64,000 nt of DNA from Microcystis aeruginosa W13-11 (GCA_009995705.1 JAADBR010000015.1:1-64000), one strand, 5' to 3'. Shown: positions 50,110 to 60,955, counted from the stretch's first letter. The notes: a model not told the origin generated them from the sequence alone. Numbers and translations are program-made.

Positions 50110-52047
50110 ATGGTTACAACTCCTATTTCTCCTATCGCCAAGGTTTCTAAAGTCGAAGGTATCAAAGAACGTAGTAATTATCTACGAGAACCTTTGGCCA
50201 GTGAACTCCTCGAAGATACAACCCATTTTACCGATGCTGCGGTGCAGATCCTCAAATTTCACGGTTCCTATCAACAGGATAATCGCGACAATAGAGCCAA
50301 AGGTCAAGAAAAAGACTATCAAATGATGTTGCGTACCCGCAGTCCGGGGGGTTTTATTCCCGCGCAACTATATCTTACCCTCGATAGTTTGTCCGATCGC
50401 TACGGTAACGGCACTTTACGGGTGACAACTCGCCAAGGCTTCCAATTACACGGCATTTTAAAGAAAAATCTCAAGGCAACCCTCGGGGAAATTATCCGCA
50501 GTATGGGCTCCACTTTAGCGGCCTGTGGTGATGTTAACCGCAATGTCACCGCAGCGCCAGCCCCCTACAAAAATCGCCCCGAATACGGCTATGCTTGGGA
50601 ATATGCCAATAATATCGCCGATTTGCTCACTCCCCAAACTGGAGCTTACTACGAAATTTGGCTCGATGGCGAAAAGGTGATCAGTGCAGAAGAAGCGCCA
50701 GAAGTCAAGGCATCGAGACAAAAAGATACAAATGGCATTAACAAAAACGATCCCATCGAACCGATCTACGGTCAACATTATATGCCCCGTAAGTTCAAGA
50801 TCGGTGTCACCGTGCCGGGAGACAACTCCATCGATATCTACACCAATGACCTCGGTTTGGTGGTGATTACCGACGCAAATGGTCAATTACAGGGTTTTAA
50901 CGTCCTTGCGGGGGGTGGACTGGGAAGAACCCACAATAAGGAAGAAACTTTCCCCAGAATGGCCGATGCGATCGGTTATGTGAGTAAAGAGGGGGTATAT
51001 GATCTAGTAAAAGCGATCGTGGCAACCCAAAGAGATTACGGCGATCGCGGCGATCGTCGTCATGCGAGAATGAAATATATCCTCGAAGAATGGGGAGTAG
51101 AAAAATTCCGCAGCACTGTTGAGGGTTATTTCGGCCAAAAAATCGCCCCCTACCAACCCCTCCCCGATTGGAAATATCAAGACTTTTTGGGATGGAATGA
51201 ACAGGGAGACGGAAAATTATTTTATGGTCTTCATGTAGAAAATGGCCGGGTCAAAAATGAGGGCAGTTTTCAGCTAAAAACCGCCTTAAAAGTGATTATC
51301 GAGCGTTTTCAGTTGCCCATGCGCTTGACGGCTAACCATAATATCATTCTCTACGAAATTGAACCCAAGGATCAGGAAGCGATGGAGGCAATCCTGAAAG
51401 AACAGGGAATTATCACCAATCCCGCCGAAATTGACCCTTTAACCCGTTATGCCATGGCCTGTCCCGCATGGCCCACCTGTGGATTAGCGATTACTGAGTC
51501 AGAAAGAATTTTACCCAGCGTGATTGAACGCATTCGCACCCTGCTTAATCGCTTAGGATTAAGCAAAGAGGAATTTGTCATCCGCATGACAGGATGTCCC
51601 AATGGCTGCGCGCGTCCCTATATGGCAGAATTAGGATTTGTGGGTAGCGCTCCCAATTCCTACCAACTCTGGTTAGGGGGAACAGCCGATCAAACTCGAC
51701 TAGCGCGCCCCTATTTGGATAAAATGGCGATCGATGATCTAGAAAAGGTCTTAGAACCGATTTTCGTTTACTTCCAACAGGATCAACAAAATAACGAAAC
51801 CTTCGGAGAATTCTGTCACCGAGTCAATTTCCCTGCTTTACAAGCATTTTCAGCCACCTACACACCTAAAATGACCGAAACTACTACTACTGAATCAAAA
51901 CCCAAACGCGTCCGTAAAAATCAAAACCGTGTCAGCGTCCCCGATGATATGTTTGTCCGTCTCAAGGAAGCTTCGGAAGCGGAAAAACGGCCGATGAATC
52001 AAATCATCAATGAGGCGCTAGAGGCCTATTTCAGCCAAAAATCCTAA
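50110..52047 (+). CDS. sir: Ferredoxin-sulfite reductase with C-terminal ribbon-helix-helix-like tail
   Basis: Reduces sulfite to sulfide with six electrons from ferredoxin; siroheme and a 4Fe-4S cluster bind at ACPAWPTCG and [11 protein letters not shown]. The N-terminus and [19 protein letters not shown] blocks fit Sir rather than nitrite reductase. The protein has 645 residues; the last about 50 are a Lys/Arg linker ([11 protein letters not shown]) followed by [20 protein letters not shown] and [12 protein letters not shown], a ribbon-helix-helix pattern. Such a tail could bind DNA. Plant Sir is known to bind plastid nucleoids. A terminator follows. Confidence 0.9.
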   Translation: MVTTPISPIAKVSKVEGIKERSNYLREPLASELLEDTTHFTDAAVQILKFHGSYQQDNRDNRAKGQEKDYQMMLRTRSPGGFIPAQLYLTLDSLSDRYGNGTLRVTTRQGFQLHGILKKNLKATLGEIIRSMGSTLAACGDVNRNVTAAPAPYKNRPEYGYAWEYANNIADLLTPQTGAYYEIWLDGEKVISAEEAPEVKASRQKDTNGINKNDPIEPIYGQHYMPRKFKIGVTVPGDNSIDIYTNDLGLVVITDANGQLQGFNVLAGGGLGRTHNKEETFPRMADAIGYVSKEGVYDLVKAIVATQRDYGDRGDRRHARMKYILEEWGVEKFRSTVEGYFGQKIAPYQPLPDWKYQDFLGWNEQGDGKLFYGLHVENGRVKNEGSFQLKTALKVIIERFQLPMRLTANHNIILYEIEPKDQEAMEAILKEQGIITNPAEIDPLTRYAMACPAWPTCGLAITESERILPSVIERIRTLLNRLGLSKEEFVIRMTGCPNGCARPYMAELGFVGSAPNSYQLWLGGTADQTRLARPYLDKMAIDDLEKVLEPIFVYFQQDQQNNETFGEFCHRVNFPALQAFSATYTPKMTETTTTESKPKRVRKNQNRVSVPDDMFVRLKEASEAEKRPMNQIINEALEAYFSQKS

Positions 52048-52053
52048 GTTATC

Positions 52054-52080
52054 AAGGTGGGTTAAATCCCACCTTTTTTT
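52054..52080 (+). terminator. Rho-independent terminator of sir
   Basis: Stem AAGGTGGG (52054-52061) and CCCACCTT (52068-52075) with loop TTAAAT, followed by a run of T. It begins 7 bases after the sir stop codon. Confidence 0.92.
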
Positions 52081-52156
52081 ATTAGTATATTCATAGGGTC
52101 GGTCTGTCGAAAACATTATAGTCCATCACATCAACACATCAATCTCAATCACAGCA

Positions 52157-53796
52157 ATGAATGAACAACGCGCTCAAGCTTATGTGAATTTAATTGCACA
52201 GTTGCTCACTTGTGCCGATGGTGAGGAACTCAATAATATTCTGCAAGCTAATCAGGAATTGATTGACCCCCAATTTTTGCAGGTGATGGAAAACTATGCA
52301 ACGGGGTTAGAACAACAAGGAAATAATAATCCTGCTGCTTGGTTACGCGATATGGTGCAACAGTTGGGGCAGTTTCTCAACCTTGAAGCGGTAAGTATAG
52401 AGGAATATCAGAAGTTTTTATCAGAAGTCTTACAAGCAGAATATGAGAGTGATGGTAATCCCACGGTGGTTTATCCTATCCTACAACGCCGCCAACATCT
52501 GTTAGATGATACTTTTGCCCAACTGTTGCAACAATGGGCTAGATATAGGTTTTCTCAAGGAAAGGCTGAAGAAGTGGCAGTTATTGCCGCGGTGATTGGA
52601 GATTTATGTAATAAACTTCAAGAGTTTCCCTTGGGAAGTCGAGCTAATAATCTAGAAATTGCTATTACAGGCTATCAAACGGTTTTAGAAGTATATACCC
52701 GTGATGCTTTTCCTCAAACATGGGCAGCAACACAAAATAATCTGGGGAATGCTTATAGTGATCGTATCAGAGGGGAAAGAGCAGAAAATTTAGAGTTAGC
52801 TATTGTTGCTTATAACCAGTCTTTAGAAGTCTATACCCGTGATGCTTTTCCTGAAAATTGGGCAGCAACACAAAATAATCTGGGGAATGCTTATAGATAT
52901 CGCATCAGAGGGGAAAGGGCAGATAATACAACCAGTCTTTAGAAGTCTATACCCGTGATGCTTTTCCTGAAAATTGGGCAGCAACACAAAATAATCTGGG
53001 GTCTGCTTACATAAACAGAATCAAAGGAGACATAGTAGAGAATATAGAAACCGCAATTTTCTGTTATCAAGAAGCCTTAAAAATTCGTACTTTTGATGTC
53101 TTTCCTCTTGACTGGGCAACTACTCAAAATAATTTAGGCAATGCTTATAGTGAACGAATTAGAGGGAATAAAGCCGAGAATATCGAAAATGCAATTGTCT
53201 GTTATCAAGAAGTCTTACAAATTTTTACCCGTCAAGCCTTTCCAGGAAATTGGGCAGAGACACAATATAATTTAGCAAATACTCTCAGAGAACGATTTAA
53301 ACTTCTTGGTAAAGTGGCAGACATTCAACAAGCAATTAACTCTTATAAACAAGCTGGAGAAATTATTGAAAAAACCGAAGACAAAACCTTATATTTTAAC
53401 TATTCCTATCAATTAGGAAAAGCTTTATTTGAGGGCGGATATTATACAGAAGCTATTGAACATTTAGAAAATTGTCAACAACTTTATCAAAAACAAAAAG
53501 ATATCAGCAGTTTAGCCCCAATTTTATTGGAACTTGCCCGTCTTTATCATCGCACTGGTAGGCTCGAACAGGCAAGACTTTATTTTAAAGATTCTTTACG
53601 TCTATTCCGTCGTTTGGGTGATCAAGATAATGTGGCTTCTGTGACAACTGCACTGGGCAATCTAGAAATACAAATTGGCAAGATTTCCCAAGCTTGTAGT
53701 CATTTAAAAGAGGCACAAACATATTATCAAGAAAACAATAATTCAGAACGACTAGAGGAAATTAATCATCTACTAAAAATTCTACAATCAGCTTAA
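52157..53796 (+). pseudogene. TPR protein gene with a 22-base deletion causing a frameshift
   Basis: From 52157 the frame encodes an N-terminal helical region and TPR units of about 40 residues (YTRDAFPENWAATQNNLGNA, then YRIRGERADN). At 52928-52932, in what should be the next unit, 22 bases are missing compared with the preceding unit, and the frame ends at 52942 in ADNTTSL. The same repeat pattern continues at once in the other frame (NNLGNAYSERIRGNKAENIE, then further units) to 53796. If intact the protein would have about 550 residues. Only 53314-53796 has an ATG in the second frame. It ends 1 base before the ATPase gene. Confidence 0.75.
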
Positions 53797-53797
53797 A

Positions 53798-55051
53798 ATG
53801 ACAAGACTCAGCCGTTATCAATCAACTCTCAAAAAATGGGGACTTATAGCAAATCCTTTTCGACCAAATCCCCCCGATGATCCCGAAAAATTAGCAAAGA
53901 TTTTTTATGGACGCGATCAAGTTTTAGATATAGTTATTCCGACCCTCTATGAAGGACGTAATATCTTAGTTAGGGGAGCTTGGGGTATTGGTAAAACTGC
54001 CTTAATTTTTAATTTAATTCATCAGTTACAACAGGAAGTAGCGGAACTAAATGAAAAAATGTTAGTGCTTTATTTGAGTAGCATTCCTGGGGAAAGTTCC
54101 ACGGAATTTTATCGTGCTTTATTATTAGCTGTAGCCGATAGTTTAGCGGATAGTGATCAAGAATCAAAAGACATTGCTAATACACTTTTAGGGTATTCCA
54201 TCCAACGCAATAAAACCACTACTGAGGGACAAGTTAAATTAGGCTTTTTATCCTTTGGCAAAAAGGAAGAATCCCCTGCTAATCAACTGACTCCCACTGC
54301 CAATGCTGATCCCTATCCTTTACTCATTCGGTTATTAGATAGAGCCGAAGAAATTTATTCTCGTATTGTTATTGCTATTGATGATTTTGACAAAAAAGAC
54401 CCCATTGTTGTCCAAACAATTTTAGAAAGTAGTTTAGATTTATTTCGGATGGGAAAACATCGAGGATTTATCATGACGGGAAGGGGCTTTACCGAGCTTC
54501 AAGAAGCAACTTTAAAAGCCCTTGGTATCTTTTCTGAAGATATTCCCCTTGAACCCATGAGTCAAGATGATTTACGTCACATTGCTATTAATTATCTTAA
54601 TAGTGCCAGAAACGAACAGCGAAATGATCCCTATCCTTTCACAGAACAAGTCATCAATTTAATTACGGGTTACGCTCAAGGAATTCCTCGAGAATTGAAT
54701 ACTATCTGTGAAAAAGTATTACGGCAAGCTGCTTCAGCAGGATATGAAATTATTGATGAAACTGCTTTTGATTCAATTTGGCAAATCCTTCAAAAAGACT
54801 TTACTGATTATTTAAGTCCTCAGTTTCGTCATTTATTATACGTTGCTCATCAAGCCGGTGGCATTAGTGAGAATATTTCTGATCAAACTTTGGATAAACT
54901 TGATGCTATAACCTTTGTTTCTCTCTTGCCCCAACTTAAATCGATGGAAGAACAAGGATTATTAATTCGTCAAGAAGATCAAAGCGGTTTTCGTTTTGTT
55001 CCTTCCCAATTATTTCAACCTAAGTTACTCCCTGAGTCTCAGTCTGAGTAA
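53798..55051 (+). CDS. P-loop ATPase coupled to a TPR gene
   Basis: Protein of 417 residues. After IFYGRDQVLDIVIPTL comes the Walker A GAWGIGKTA (about 64-72); IVIAIDDFDKKDP gives a Walker B, and a sensor-like FIMTGRGFTELQ follows, then a winged-helix-like end. This is an ORC/Cdc6- or STAND-like arrangement. It starts 1 base after the TPR gene's stop. TPR plus signal NTPase pairs are common in cyanobacterial sensing and conflict systems; the partner here is frameshifted. No effector domain is visible. Confidence 0.7.
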   Translation: MTRLSRYQSTLKKWGLIANPFRPNPPDDPEKLAKIFYGRDQVLDIVIPTLYEGRNILVRGAWGIGKTALIFNLIHQLQQEVAELNEKMLVLYLSSIPGESSTEFYRALLLAVADSLADSDQESKDIANTLLGYSIQRNKTTTEGQVKLGFLSFGKKEESPANQLTPTANADPYPLLIRLLDRAEEIYSRIVIAIDDFDKKDPIVVQTILESSLDLFRMGKHRGFIMTGRGFTELQEATLKALGIFSEDIPLEPMSQDDLRHIAINYLNSARNEQRNDPYPFTEQVINLITGYAQGIPRELNTICEKVLRQAASAGYEIIDETAFDSIWQILQKDFTDYLSPQFRHLLYVAHQAGGISENISDQTLDKLDAITFVSLLPQLKSMEEQGLLIRQEDQSGFRFVPSQLFQPKLLPESQSE

Positions 55052-55355
55052 ATAATAATTGAAGCCATTAGGGGAGTTATAAAAATTGATCGAGCAAAAA
55101 AGCAACTAGGTAATGATTGGGTAGTAGTGGTGAGCCATGGTGCTTATCTTGTATGAAGTGTGTAAAATATTTGTTAATAACAATAATTTGCTCAACTTAC
55201 TATCTTTCTCTAAAAAAATGGAGAATCCCGTTGGGGCTATTTGATACTTTATTTATGACTAAGATAACCAACAAAGCAAAGCGTTAAACCTTCGTCCCCA
55301 CTCGCCAACCCCTCACTGATTACTAATTACTGTTTACTGAAAAATCTCTTGTCTC
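55052..55355. other. Non-coding gap, nothing recognised
   Basis: About 300 bases between the ATPase gene and gpsA. AT-rich, with no frame of note, no repeat family seen elsewhere in the window and no clear terminator. Confidence 0.6.
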
Positions 55356-56285
55356 TTAATCAAATTCTGCTTTTAGATCCCGACGCATTAATTCATAAAC
55401 GGCAACTTGGGGAGAAATTTCCCCGCGCAAAAGACGATCAACTTGACAGGTAATCGGTACATATAAATTTTTTTCTTGGGCAATTCTCATCAAAACTTCT
55501 GTGGTATTTATTCCCTCGGCAGTTCCCTCTAATTTCGCTAAAATTTCTGGCAAAGATAAACCTAAAGCTAATTGATAACCCACTTGATAATTGCGAGATA
55601 AAGGACTATTACAGGTGGCTAATAAATCCCCTAAACCCGATAAACCGAAGAAAGTTTCTTGACAACCTCCTAGACAAGTTCCCACCCGAATTATTTCCGG
55701 TAAAGCGCGAGTTAACAGGGCAGATTTGGCATTAGTACCTAACTGTAAACCATCACAAACCCCAGAAGCGATCGCCATGACATTTTTGAGAGTGCCACCT
55801 AACTCTGTTCCCAAGGGATCGCTATTCAGATAAACCCGAAAAGATTCCCCAGATAATAATTTTTGTAACAATATCGCCGCTTTTTGCACATAACTTGCTA
55901 CCACCGTCGCAGCGGGTAAACCTTGATTAATTTCTTTAGCTAAATTGGGACCGGAAAGAACCACAAGGGGATGAGCGGGAAAAGCTTGATTCCACAGATG
56001 AAAAGGTGTACGAGTGGTGATTGGATCTAATCCTTTAGTAGCGGTGACGATAATTGTGGGAGAATTTAATTGTAATTGCTGTAATTTTTTGATCGTTGGA
56101 ACAACTCCTTTAATCGAAACTGCTGAAATAATTACCTCGGTATCTGCTATAATAGCCCCTAAATCTTCCCCACTATGACGCGACCAAACCCTAACAGTTA
56201 ACTGATTACGTCTGGCCAAATTAGCGAGAGTTTGTCCCCAAATTCCCCCACCTATAACCGTAACTTTCTTGACATTTTCTAACAA
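55356..56285 (-). CDS. gpsA: NAD(P)-dependent glycerol-3-phosphate dehydrogenase
   Basis: Makes sn-glycerol 3-phosphate for membrane lipids. The dinucleotide loop GGGIWGQTLA is at 12-21; SGPNLAKEI, GGTLKNVMAIASGVCDGL with the catalytic Lys, and the ATCNSPLSRNYQVG block are all present. The 309-residue length is slightly short but usual for cyanobacteria. Confidence 0.93.
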   Translation of the reverse strand: MLENVKKVTVIGGGIWGQTLANLARRNQLTVRVWSRHSGEDLGAIIADTEVIISAVSIKGVVPTIKKLQQLQLNSPTIIVTATKGLDPITTRTPFHLWNQAFPAHPLVVLSGPNLAKEINQGLPAATVVASYVQKAAILLQKLLSGESFRVYLNSDPLGTELGGTLKNVMAIASGVCDGLQLGTNAKSALLTRALPEIIRVGTCLGGCQETFFGLSGLGDLLATCNSPLSRNYQVGYQLALGLSLPEILAKLEGTAEGINTTEVLMRIAQEKNLYVPITCQVDRLLRGEISPQVAVYELMRRDLKAEFD

Positions 56286-56391
56286 CTTTTATTCTCCTCC
56301 TTATTAGTGATCCCTGATCAGTGACTGGTTAGAAATGATTCGATTTCAAGGTTATGAGTCTTAAATGAAATTATTCACTGATTACTGATAA

Positions 56392-56530
56392 GTAGGTAGG
56401 TGTTAAAAGTTGTCAGATCCCCTCCTTATCAAGGGGGGACTAAGGGGGGATCGGCACCCCCCTTATCAAGGGGGGCAGGGGGGATCAGAGGCAAAATCTA
56501 TCTTCAATTTAATTATAACTACTACTTAAC
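56392..56530. repeat. MITE-like repeat, fullest copy of its family
   Basis: Left end AAGTAGGTAGGTGTTAAAAG, then TTGTCAGATCCCCT and two CCCC..GGGG pairs, then AATCTATCTTCAATTTAATT and the right end ATAACTACTACTTAAC, which is the inverted left end. It lies directly upstream of the Nudix gene, so it may carry or separate its promoter. Heptamer repeats (CTGATTACTG, GTTCACTG) lie at both sides. Confidence 0.7.
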
Positions 56531-56552
56531 TGTTCACTGATAACTGAAAAAA

Positions 56553-56984
56553 ATGACAACCTATCGCAATCCTGCCCCCACTGTTGATATTATCATCGAA
56601 CTGATCGACTCGCCCCACCGTCCGATCGTACTAATTGAGAGAAAAAATCCGCCTTTTGGTTGGGCAATTCCGGGGGGATTCGTGGACTACGGTGAATCGG
56701 TGGAAACGGCGGCCATTCGGGAAGCTTACGAGGAAATCAGCTTGCAGGTGCAGTTAATCGAGCAATTTCACGTCTATTCCGATCCTAACCGCGATCCACG
56801 TCAACACACCATTAGTATTGTTTTTATCGCCACGGCAAAAGGCCAACCGATCGCTGCCGATGATGCCAAAAAAGTCGGGATTTTTCATCTCTGGGAATTC
56901 CCCCAACCCTTATGCTTTGATCACGATCGCATTCTCAATGATTATCGTCGTTATCGGGATTATCACATTCGTCCCACACATTAG
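56553..56984 (+). CDS. Nudix hydrolase
   Basis: Protein of 143 residues with a complete Nudix box at about 42-64: [20 protein letters not shown] then EISL. It is likely a house-cleaning nucleotide pyrophosphatase (ADP-ribose type by the [10 protein letters not shown] form). Substrate not proven. Starts 22 bases after the repeat described at 56392. Confidence 0.9.
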   Translation: MTTYRNPAPTVDIIIELIDSPHRPIVLIERKNPPFGWAIPGGFVDYGESVETAAIREAYEEISLQVQLIEQFHVYSDPNRDPRQHTISIVFIATAKGQPIAADDAKKVGIFHLWEFPQPLCFDHDRILNDYRRYRDYHIRPTH

Positions 56985-57043
56985 AAAAATGCCGCCATAA
57001 AAGCAATCCTTGCCCAAAACCTCCCCGAAAAGAAGTTAAAAAA

Positions 57044-58261
57044 TTACACACTTCTGAGGGCGACAATCGGTGGCAATTTAGAGGCACGATAAGCGGGAAA
57101 AACGCCAAAAAAGAGACCAATACCCGTGGAAACACTCAAAGACAGGGCGACGGCGCTGGCGGAAACAGTGGCAGCCAGGGGAGAGAAACTGGAGACTAGA
57201 ACGATCGCTCCTGCACCGACGAGAATACCAAGCGCACCGCCGGCAATGGAAACGAGAGTTGATTCAATCAGAAATTGTAAGAGAATATCCTGTTCTCTGG
57301 CTCCGATCGCTTTTCTTAGTCCGATTTCCCCGGTTCTTTCCGAAACCGAAACGAGCATAATATTCATCACCCCGATACCACCGACAATCAGGGAAATACC
57401 GGCGATTAGAGCCAAAAGTAGAGTTAGACCCTGGGTAATCGTGGCGAAGATTTCGATTATTTGTTTAGCAGTTTCGACGCGAAAATCATCCTCAGCCACG
57501 ATTTTATGGCGTAAACGCAGAAGATTCTGGATTTGGAACTTAGCGGCGCGGATTTCCTCCCCCGATCGCGCGGTGAGACTAATCCAACTCAACTCGACAC
57601 CGTAGGGGCCGGTTTTGCCCACCAGTTGCGAGTTCATGGTGCTGAGGGGAATAATCAGCATTTCATCCTGATTATTGCCAAAAAAGGAGCCTTTCGCCTC
57701 TAAAATCCCGATCACCTCAAAACTGAGATTTTTGATCCGCAGCTGTTGACCGAGAGGATTTTGGGTGGGGAAAAGTTGTGCTGCCACTTCACGGCCGATT
57801 ACCGTTACCCGTTTGTTGCGGGCTAGATCGATATTATTGATAAAACGACCTTTTTCTAGGGTAAAATTGCGGACAGAAGCGTATTCTGGGGTGCTTCCCG
57901 TCACTAGAGCCGTCATGTTGCGATTACGATAGGAAATCAGGAAACGAGCGTTTATTTCCGGGGCGACTTCGGCAACGGTGGGAACCTGTTTGGCGATCGC
58001 CTGAGCATCGGCTAAAACTAGGGTTTTCGGTAAATTAACGGTGGTATTGCGTGCTTGTCGCGACCCCGGCACCACAAAAATGGTATTGGGTCCCAAGTTA
58101 GCAAACTGGTCATTGGCTAAGGTTTGCGCCCCTTCGCCAATACCGATCATGGCCACCACCGAAGCGTTACCGATGATAATTCCTAGCATGGTTAGACCGC
58201 TACGCACTTTATTGGCCCTTAGGGTGGAGACGGCCATTTTTAAACTTTCGATGATAAACAT
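57044..58261 (-). CDS. MacB-like ABC transporter permease
   Basis: Protein of 405 residues. It has an N-terminal membrane segment, a large periplasmic loop (about 45-270, MacB_PCD type, with VPTVAEVAPEINA) and three C-terminal segments (FtsX type: IAGISLIVGGIGVMNIMLVS). This is the permease of a tripartite macrolide/peptide-type exporter. It pairs with the adaptor gene 8 bases upstream. The ATP-binding subunit (MacB-type ABC domain) is not fused or adjacent here. Confidence 0.88.
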   Translation of the reverse strand: MFIIESLKMAVSTLRANKVRSGLTMLGIIIGNASVVAMIGIGEGAQTLANDQFANLGPNTIFVVPGSRQARNTTVNLPKTLVLADAQAIAKQVPTVAEVAPEINARFLISYRNRNMTALVTGSTPEYASVRNFTLEKGRFINNIDLARNKRVTVIGREVAAQLFPTQNPLGQQLRIKNLSFEVIGILEAKGSFFGNNQDEMLIIPLSTMNSQLVGKTGPYGVELSWISLTARSGEEIRAAKFQIQNLLRLRHKIVAEDDFRVETAKQIIEIFATITQGLTLLLALIAGISLIVGGIGVMNIMLVSVSERTGEIGLRKAIGAREQDILLQFLIESTLVSIAGGALGILVGAGAIVLVSSFSPLAATVSASAVALSLSVSTGIGLFFGVFPAYRASKLPPIVALRSV

Positions 58262-58269
58262 ATCAGTTA

Positions 58270-59745
58270 TCAGATTTTAGTTTTTGAGGTATCTTGGGCC
58301 CCTTCGGGGAGATCGATAAAGACCTTTTCTCCAGCTTCCAAACCTGATAAAATTTGAGTTTTATCGTCTAAGACCAAACCGATCGAAACGGGTTTAAAAC
58401 TGGGTTTATTTGCGGCATCGGGAACTAAAACCCCTGACTTGCCTTCCCGGGTGACAATGGCAACAGTCGGCACGACCAGAGCATTATCTAACTGCTGGCC
58501 GACAAAAGTTACATCCACATTCATTTTTGATTTGAGTTTGTCCCGTCCCGTCACCAAACCAATTCTGACCTCAAAAGAAGTAACATTATCCTCGATAATT
58601 GCTTCGGGAGCCACGAGAATAACTCGACCTTCAAAGACTTCTTCAGGAAAAGCATCAGCCACAATTCGCACGGGTTGGCCGCGCTGTAATAAACCCACAT
58701 CTACTTCTGGCACTTTAGCAATCACTTCCAATCCCGATGCTAGGGCGATAATCGAGGTGGAAGTGGCGGAAGCGGTACTAGAGGCCGAAGTGGTGGGAGT
58801 GACAAAAGAACCCTCGGTGGCGTATTTTTGGGTGACTATGCCATCAAAGGGAGCAGTAATAACCGTATCGCGGTATTGAATCTTAATTTGCTCTAAACTG
58901 GCCCTAGCAGCCGCTACAGATGATTCTAGTCGAGCCAGCTCCGTTTCTTGGGTTTTTTGGCGTTGTTCGAGGGCAAATTTCGCTTCCGCGATCGCTGCCG
59001 CCGCTCGGATCATTTCCTGCTCAATTCCAGCTACTTCTGGGGAAGCGGTTTTATCCGCTTGTTCCAAACGGCGGATCGATTCGTCTAAATTGGCTTTAGC
59101 ATTGAGATATTCATTGAGGACGGCATCAAATTGGTCTTGAGCGATCGCCCCTTCCCGGACTAAATTTTCATTGCGTTTAACCCGATTTTCTGCTAGTCGA
59201 AACCGGGATTGGGCCGCTTGTACCTGAGCTTGCAGCTGGTCTAAATCTTTGGGAATTCTTTCTTTGGCCTGAGCTAAACGGGCTTCTAATTGCTTATAAC
59301 TGGCCTGGGCCTGATAAAATCGGGCTTGTAATTGCCGGATATCTTCGGGAATACTGCGTTTGGCCTGTTCCAGACTGGCTAGAGCTTCCCGCAGTCGCGC
59401 TTCTGACTGCATTCCTTGGGCATATACCTCTAAATTATCCATGACGGCGAGGGTTTGTCCCTTTTTAACGATCATGCCCTGATCTACCAATAAGCGCACT
59501 AATCGGCCGGGGTTTTTCGGGCTAATGTTGACACTTTGGATTGGTTCCACCCTACCACTAGCTTTAATTTCCACAGCGAGGGTTTCCCGTTGAGCAGGAA
59601 CGGTCATTTCCGCCAATTCTACGCCAGGAGGAGGAGTTTGCAACAAACGATAAGAAACCACTCCCACCGCCAGAAAACTACTAGCCATGAGTCCGAATAT
59701 CCAAAATAGGGGGCGATTTGATTTTCCCAACACGGTTATTGCCAT
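58270..59745 (-). CDS. HlyD/MacA-type periplasmic adaptor protein
   Basis: Membrane-fusion protein of about 491 residues from the ATG at 59745. A single membrane anchor (LFWIFGLMASSFLAVGVVSY) is followed by a biotinyl-lipoyl half (VEPIQSVNISPKNPGRLV), a long coiled coil (about 115-300, LEQAKRSIPEDIRQLQARFY) and a beta-barrel end (VITAPFDGIVTQKYA). A TTG at 59817 would add 24 residues without a better match. Works with the MacB-like permease downstream; coiled coil length suggests contact with an outer-membrane TolC-type channel. Confidence 0.88.
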   Translation of the reverse strand: MAITVLGKSNRPLFWIFGLMASSFLAVGVVSYRLLQTPPPGVELAEMTVPAQRETLAVEIKASGRVEPIQSVNISPKNPGRLVRLLVDQGMIVKKGQTLAVMDNLEVYAQGMQSEARLREALASLEQAKRSIPEDIRQLQARFYQAQASYKQLEARLAQAKERIPKDLDQLQAQVQAAQSRFRLAENRVKRNENLVREGAIAQDQFDAVLNEYLNAKANLDESIRRLEQADKTASPEVAGIEQEMIRAAAAIAEAKFALEQRQKTQETELARLESSVAAARASLEQIKIQYRDTVITAPFDGIVTQKYATEGSFVTPTTSASSTASATSTSIIALASGLEVIAKVPEVDVGLLQRGQPVRIVADAFPEEVFEGRVILVAPEAIIEDNVTSFEVRIGLVTGRDKLKSKMNVDVTFVGQQLDNALVVPTVAIVTREGKSGVLVPDAANKPSFKPVSIGLVLDDKTQILSGLEAGEKVFIDLPEGAQDTSKTKI

Positions 59746-59867
59746 CGATGAGCCGAAAGTTAATTGGTTATATACTAACGTCTCTAGAGTTGCCTTTGTG
59801 GTTTCTTTAGCCAACAACTCCCAAGCGAGATAGACTGATTAAAAAAGGCCTATCCCAGGGGTAAACT

Positions 59868-60749
59868 GTGCCAAAACTTCGATTAATCATTTCTTTGCTC
59901 ATTTTTTTCGTCGCTGGCAGCCCGCCAGCTTTTTCCCAAGCGCTACTCCCCTACGCCATCGAACCGGAGTTAGAACAGATGGAACAAGCGGGAATTGAAA
60001 TGGCTGAGGATGCTATCCAATTAGCTCGTTTTCGCCGTACCGATGCGGCCCTTGGACGGGCTAGGTTAGCGGTGCAGTTGGCCCCCCATCTCTATCAAAC
60101 TTGGTTTATTCTCGGTAGTTTATATCTGCAAGACGATCAGGTGCAACCCGGTATCCAGGCATTAAATCAATCTTTGTCCCTTGCTCCCGCCGATGCCCAC
60201 GCTAATATTAAATTTTCTCTCGGTAGTGCTTATTTTCAGAATCAAGATTACCAGTCTGCTATTGCCCAGATTGAAGCGGGTTTGCAAATTAAACCCGATG
60301 TCTCCCCCGCTCTTTTTGATCTCGGTAATTCCTATCTCAAGTTAGCACAATATCCTGATGCGATCGCAGCTTACGAAAAAGCTGTTAGTCAAGATAAAAA
60401 TTTTTGGCCCGCTATTAATAATATTGGTTTAGTTAAATACGAACAGGGTGATAAGGAAGCCGCTCTTAAAGATTGGCGGGCCGCTTTGAAAATTGATCCT
60501 AAACAGCCGGAACCTCAGTTAGCTATTGCGGTGGCTATTTATAGTCAAGGAAAAACTGAGGAGGGCATCAAATTAGCTCAGGCCGCTCTCACTAGCGATA
60601 GTCGTTATGTCAGTCTAAAATTTTTAGAGGAAAATCTCTGGGGTCAACGTCTTCTGCAAGACACGGAGAAAATGTTTAATCATCCTAAAATGAAAGATTT
60701 TATCGCTCGTTTACCACAACCAACCCCAGAAGCGGACGAAGAAAATTAA
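59868..60749 (+). CDS. Exported tetratricopeptide-repeat protein
   Basis: Protein of 293 residues. The start is GTG. A signal peptide MPKLRLIISLLIFFVAGSPP ends near AFSQ. TPR units follow: AHANIKFSLGSAYFQNQDY, ALFDLGNSYLKLAQYPDAIA, WPAINNIGLVKYEQGDKEAA and more. Likely a scaffold in the periplasm or thylakoid lumen. Divergent from the MacA-like gene with a short gap. Confidence 0.82.
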   Translation: MPKLRLIISLLIFFVAGSPPAFSQALLPYAIEPELEQMEQAGIEMAEDAIQLARFRRTDAALGRARLAVQLAPHLYQTWFILGSLYLQDDQVQPGIQALNQSLSLAPADAHANIKFSLGSAYFQNQDYQSAIAQIEAGLQIKPDVSPALFDLGNSYLKLAQYPDAIAAYEKAVSQDKNFWPAINNIGLVKYEQGDKEAALKDWRAALKIDPKQPEPQLAIAVAIYSQGKTEEGIKLAQAALTSDSRYVSLKFLEENLWGQRLLQDTEKMFNHPKMKDFIARLPQPTPEADEEN

Positions 60750-60955
60750 GCTGATGGCAGCAAGCATTAAGATAACCCCTTAGTTAATTGGCTAGGAATT
60801 CTTGAGGCTTGCTCTAACTAATTAGGGCTGGCTGAATATCGTTAGCAGCTTTGCTAAAAAATGGTTTTGGGACTTTATTAGCAAAACAACAAATTTTTTG
60901 CCGCAAACCCCAAATACAGTACAATTATTACAGTTAAGGGTTTGAAAGGCCTGGG

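Noticed and set aside
52943-53313. Non-coding gap within the TPR region
   Set aside because: The stretch is in frame with 53314-53796 and encodes TPR units; it only lacks an ATG, so it belongs to the frameshifted gene.
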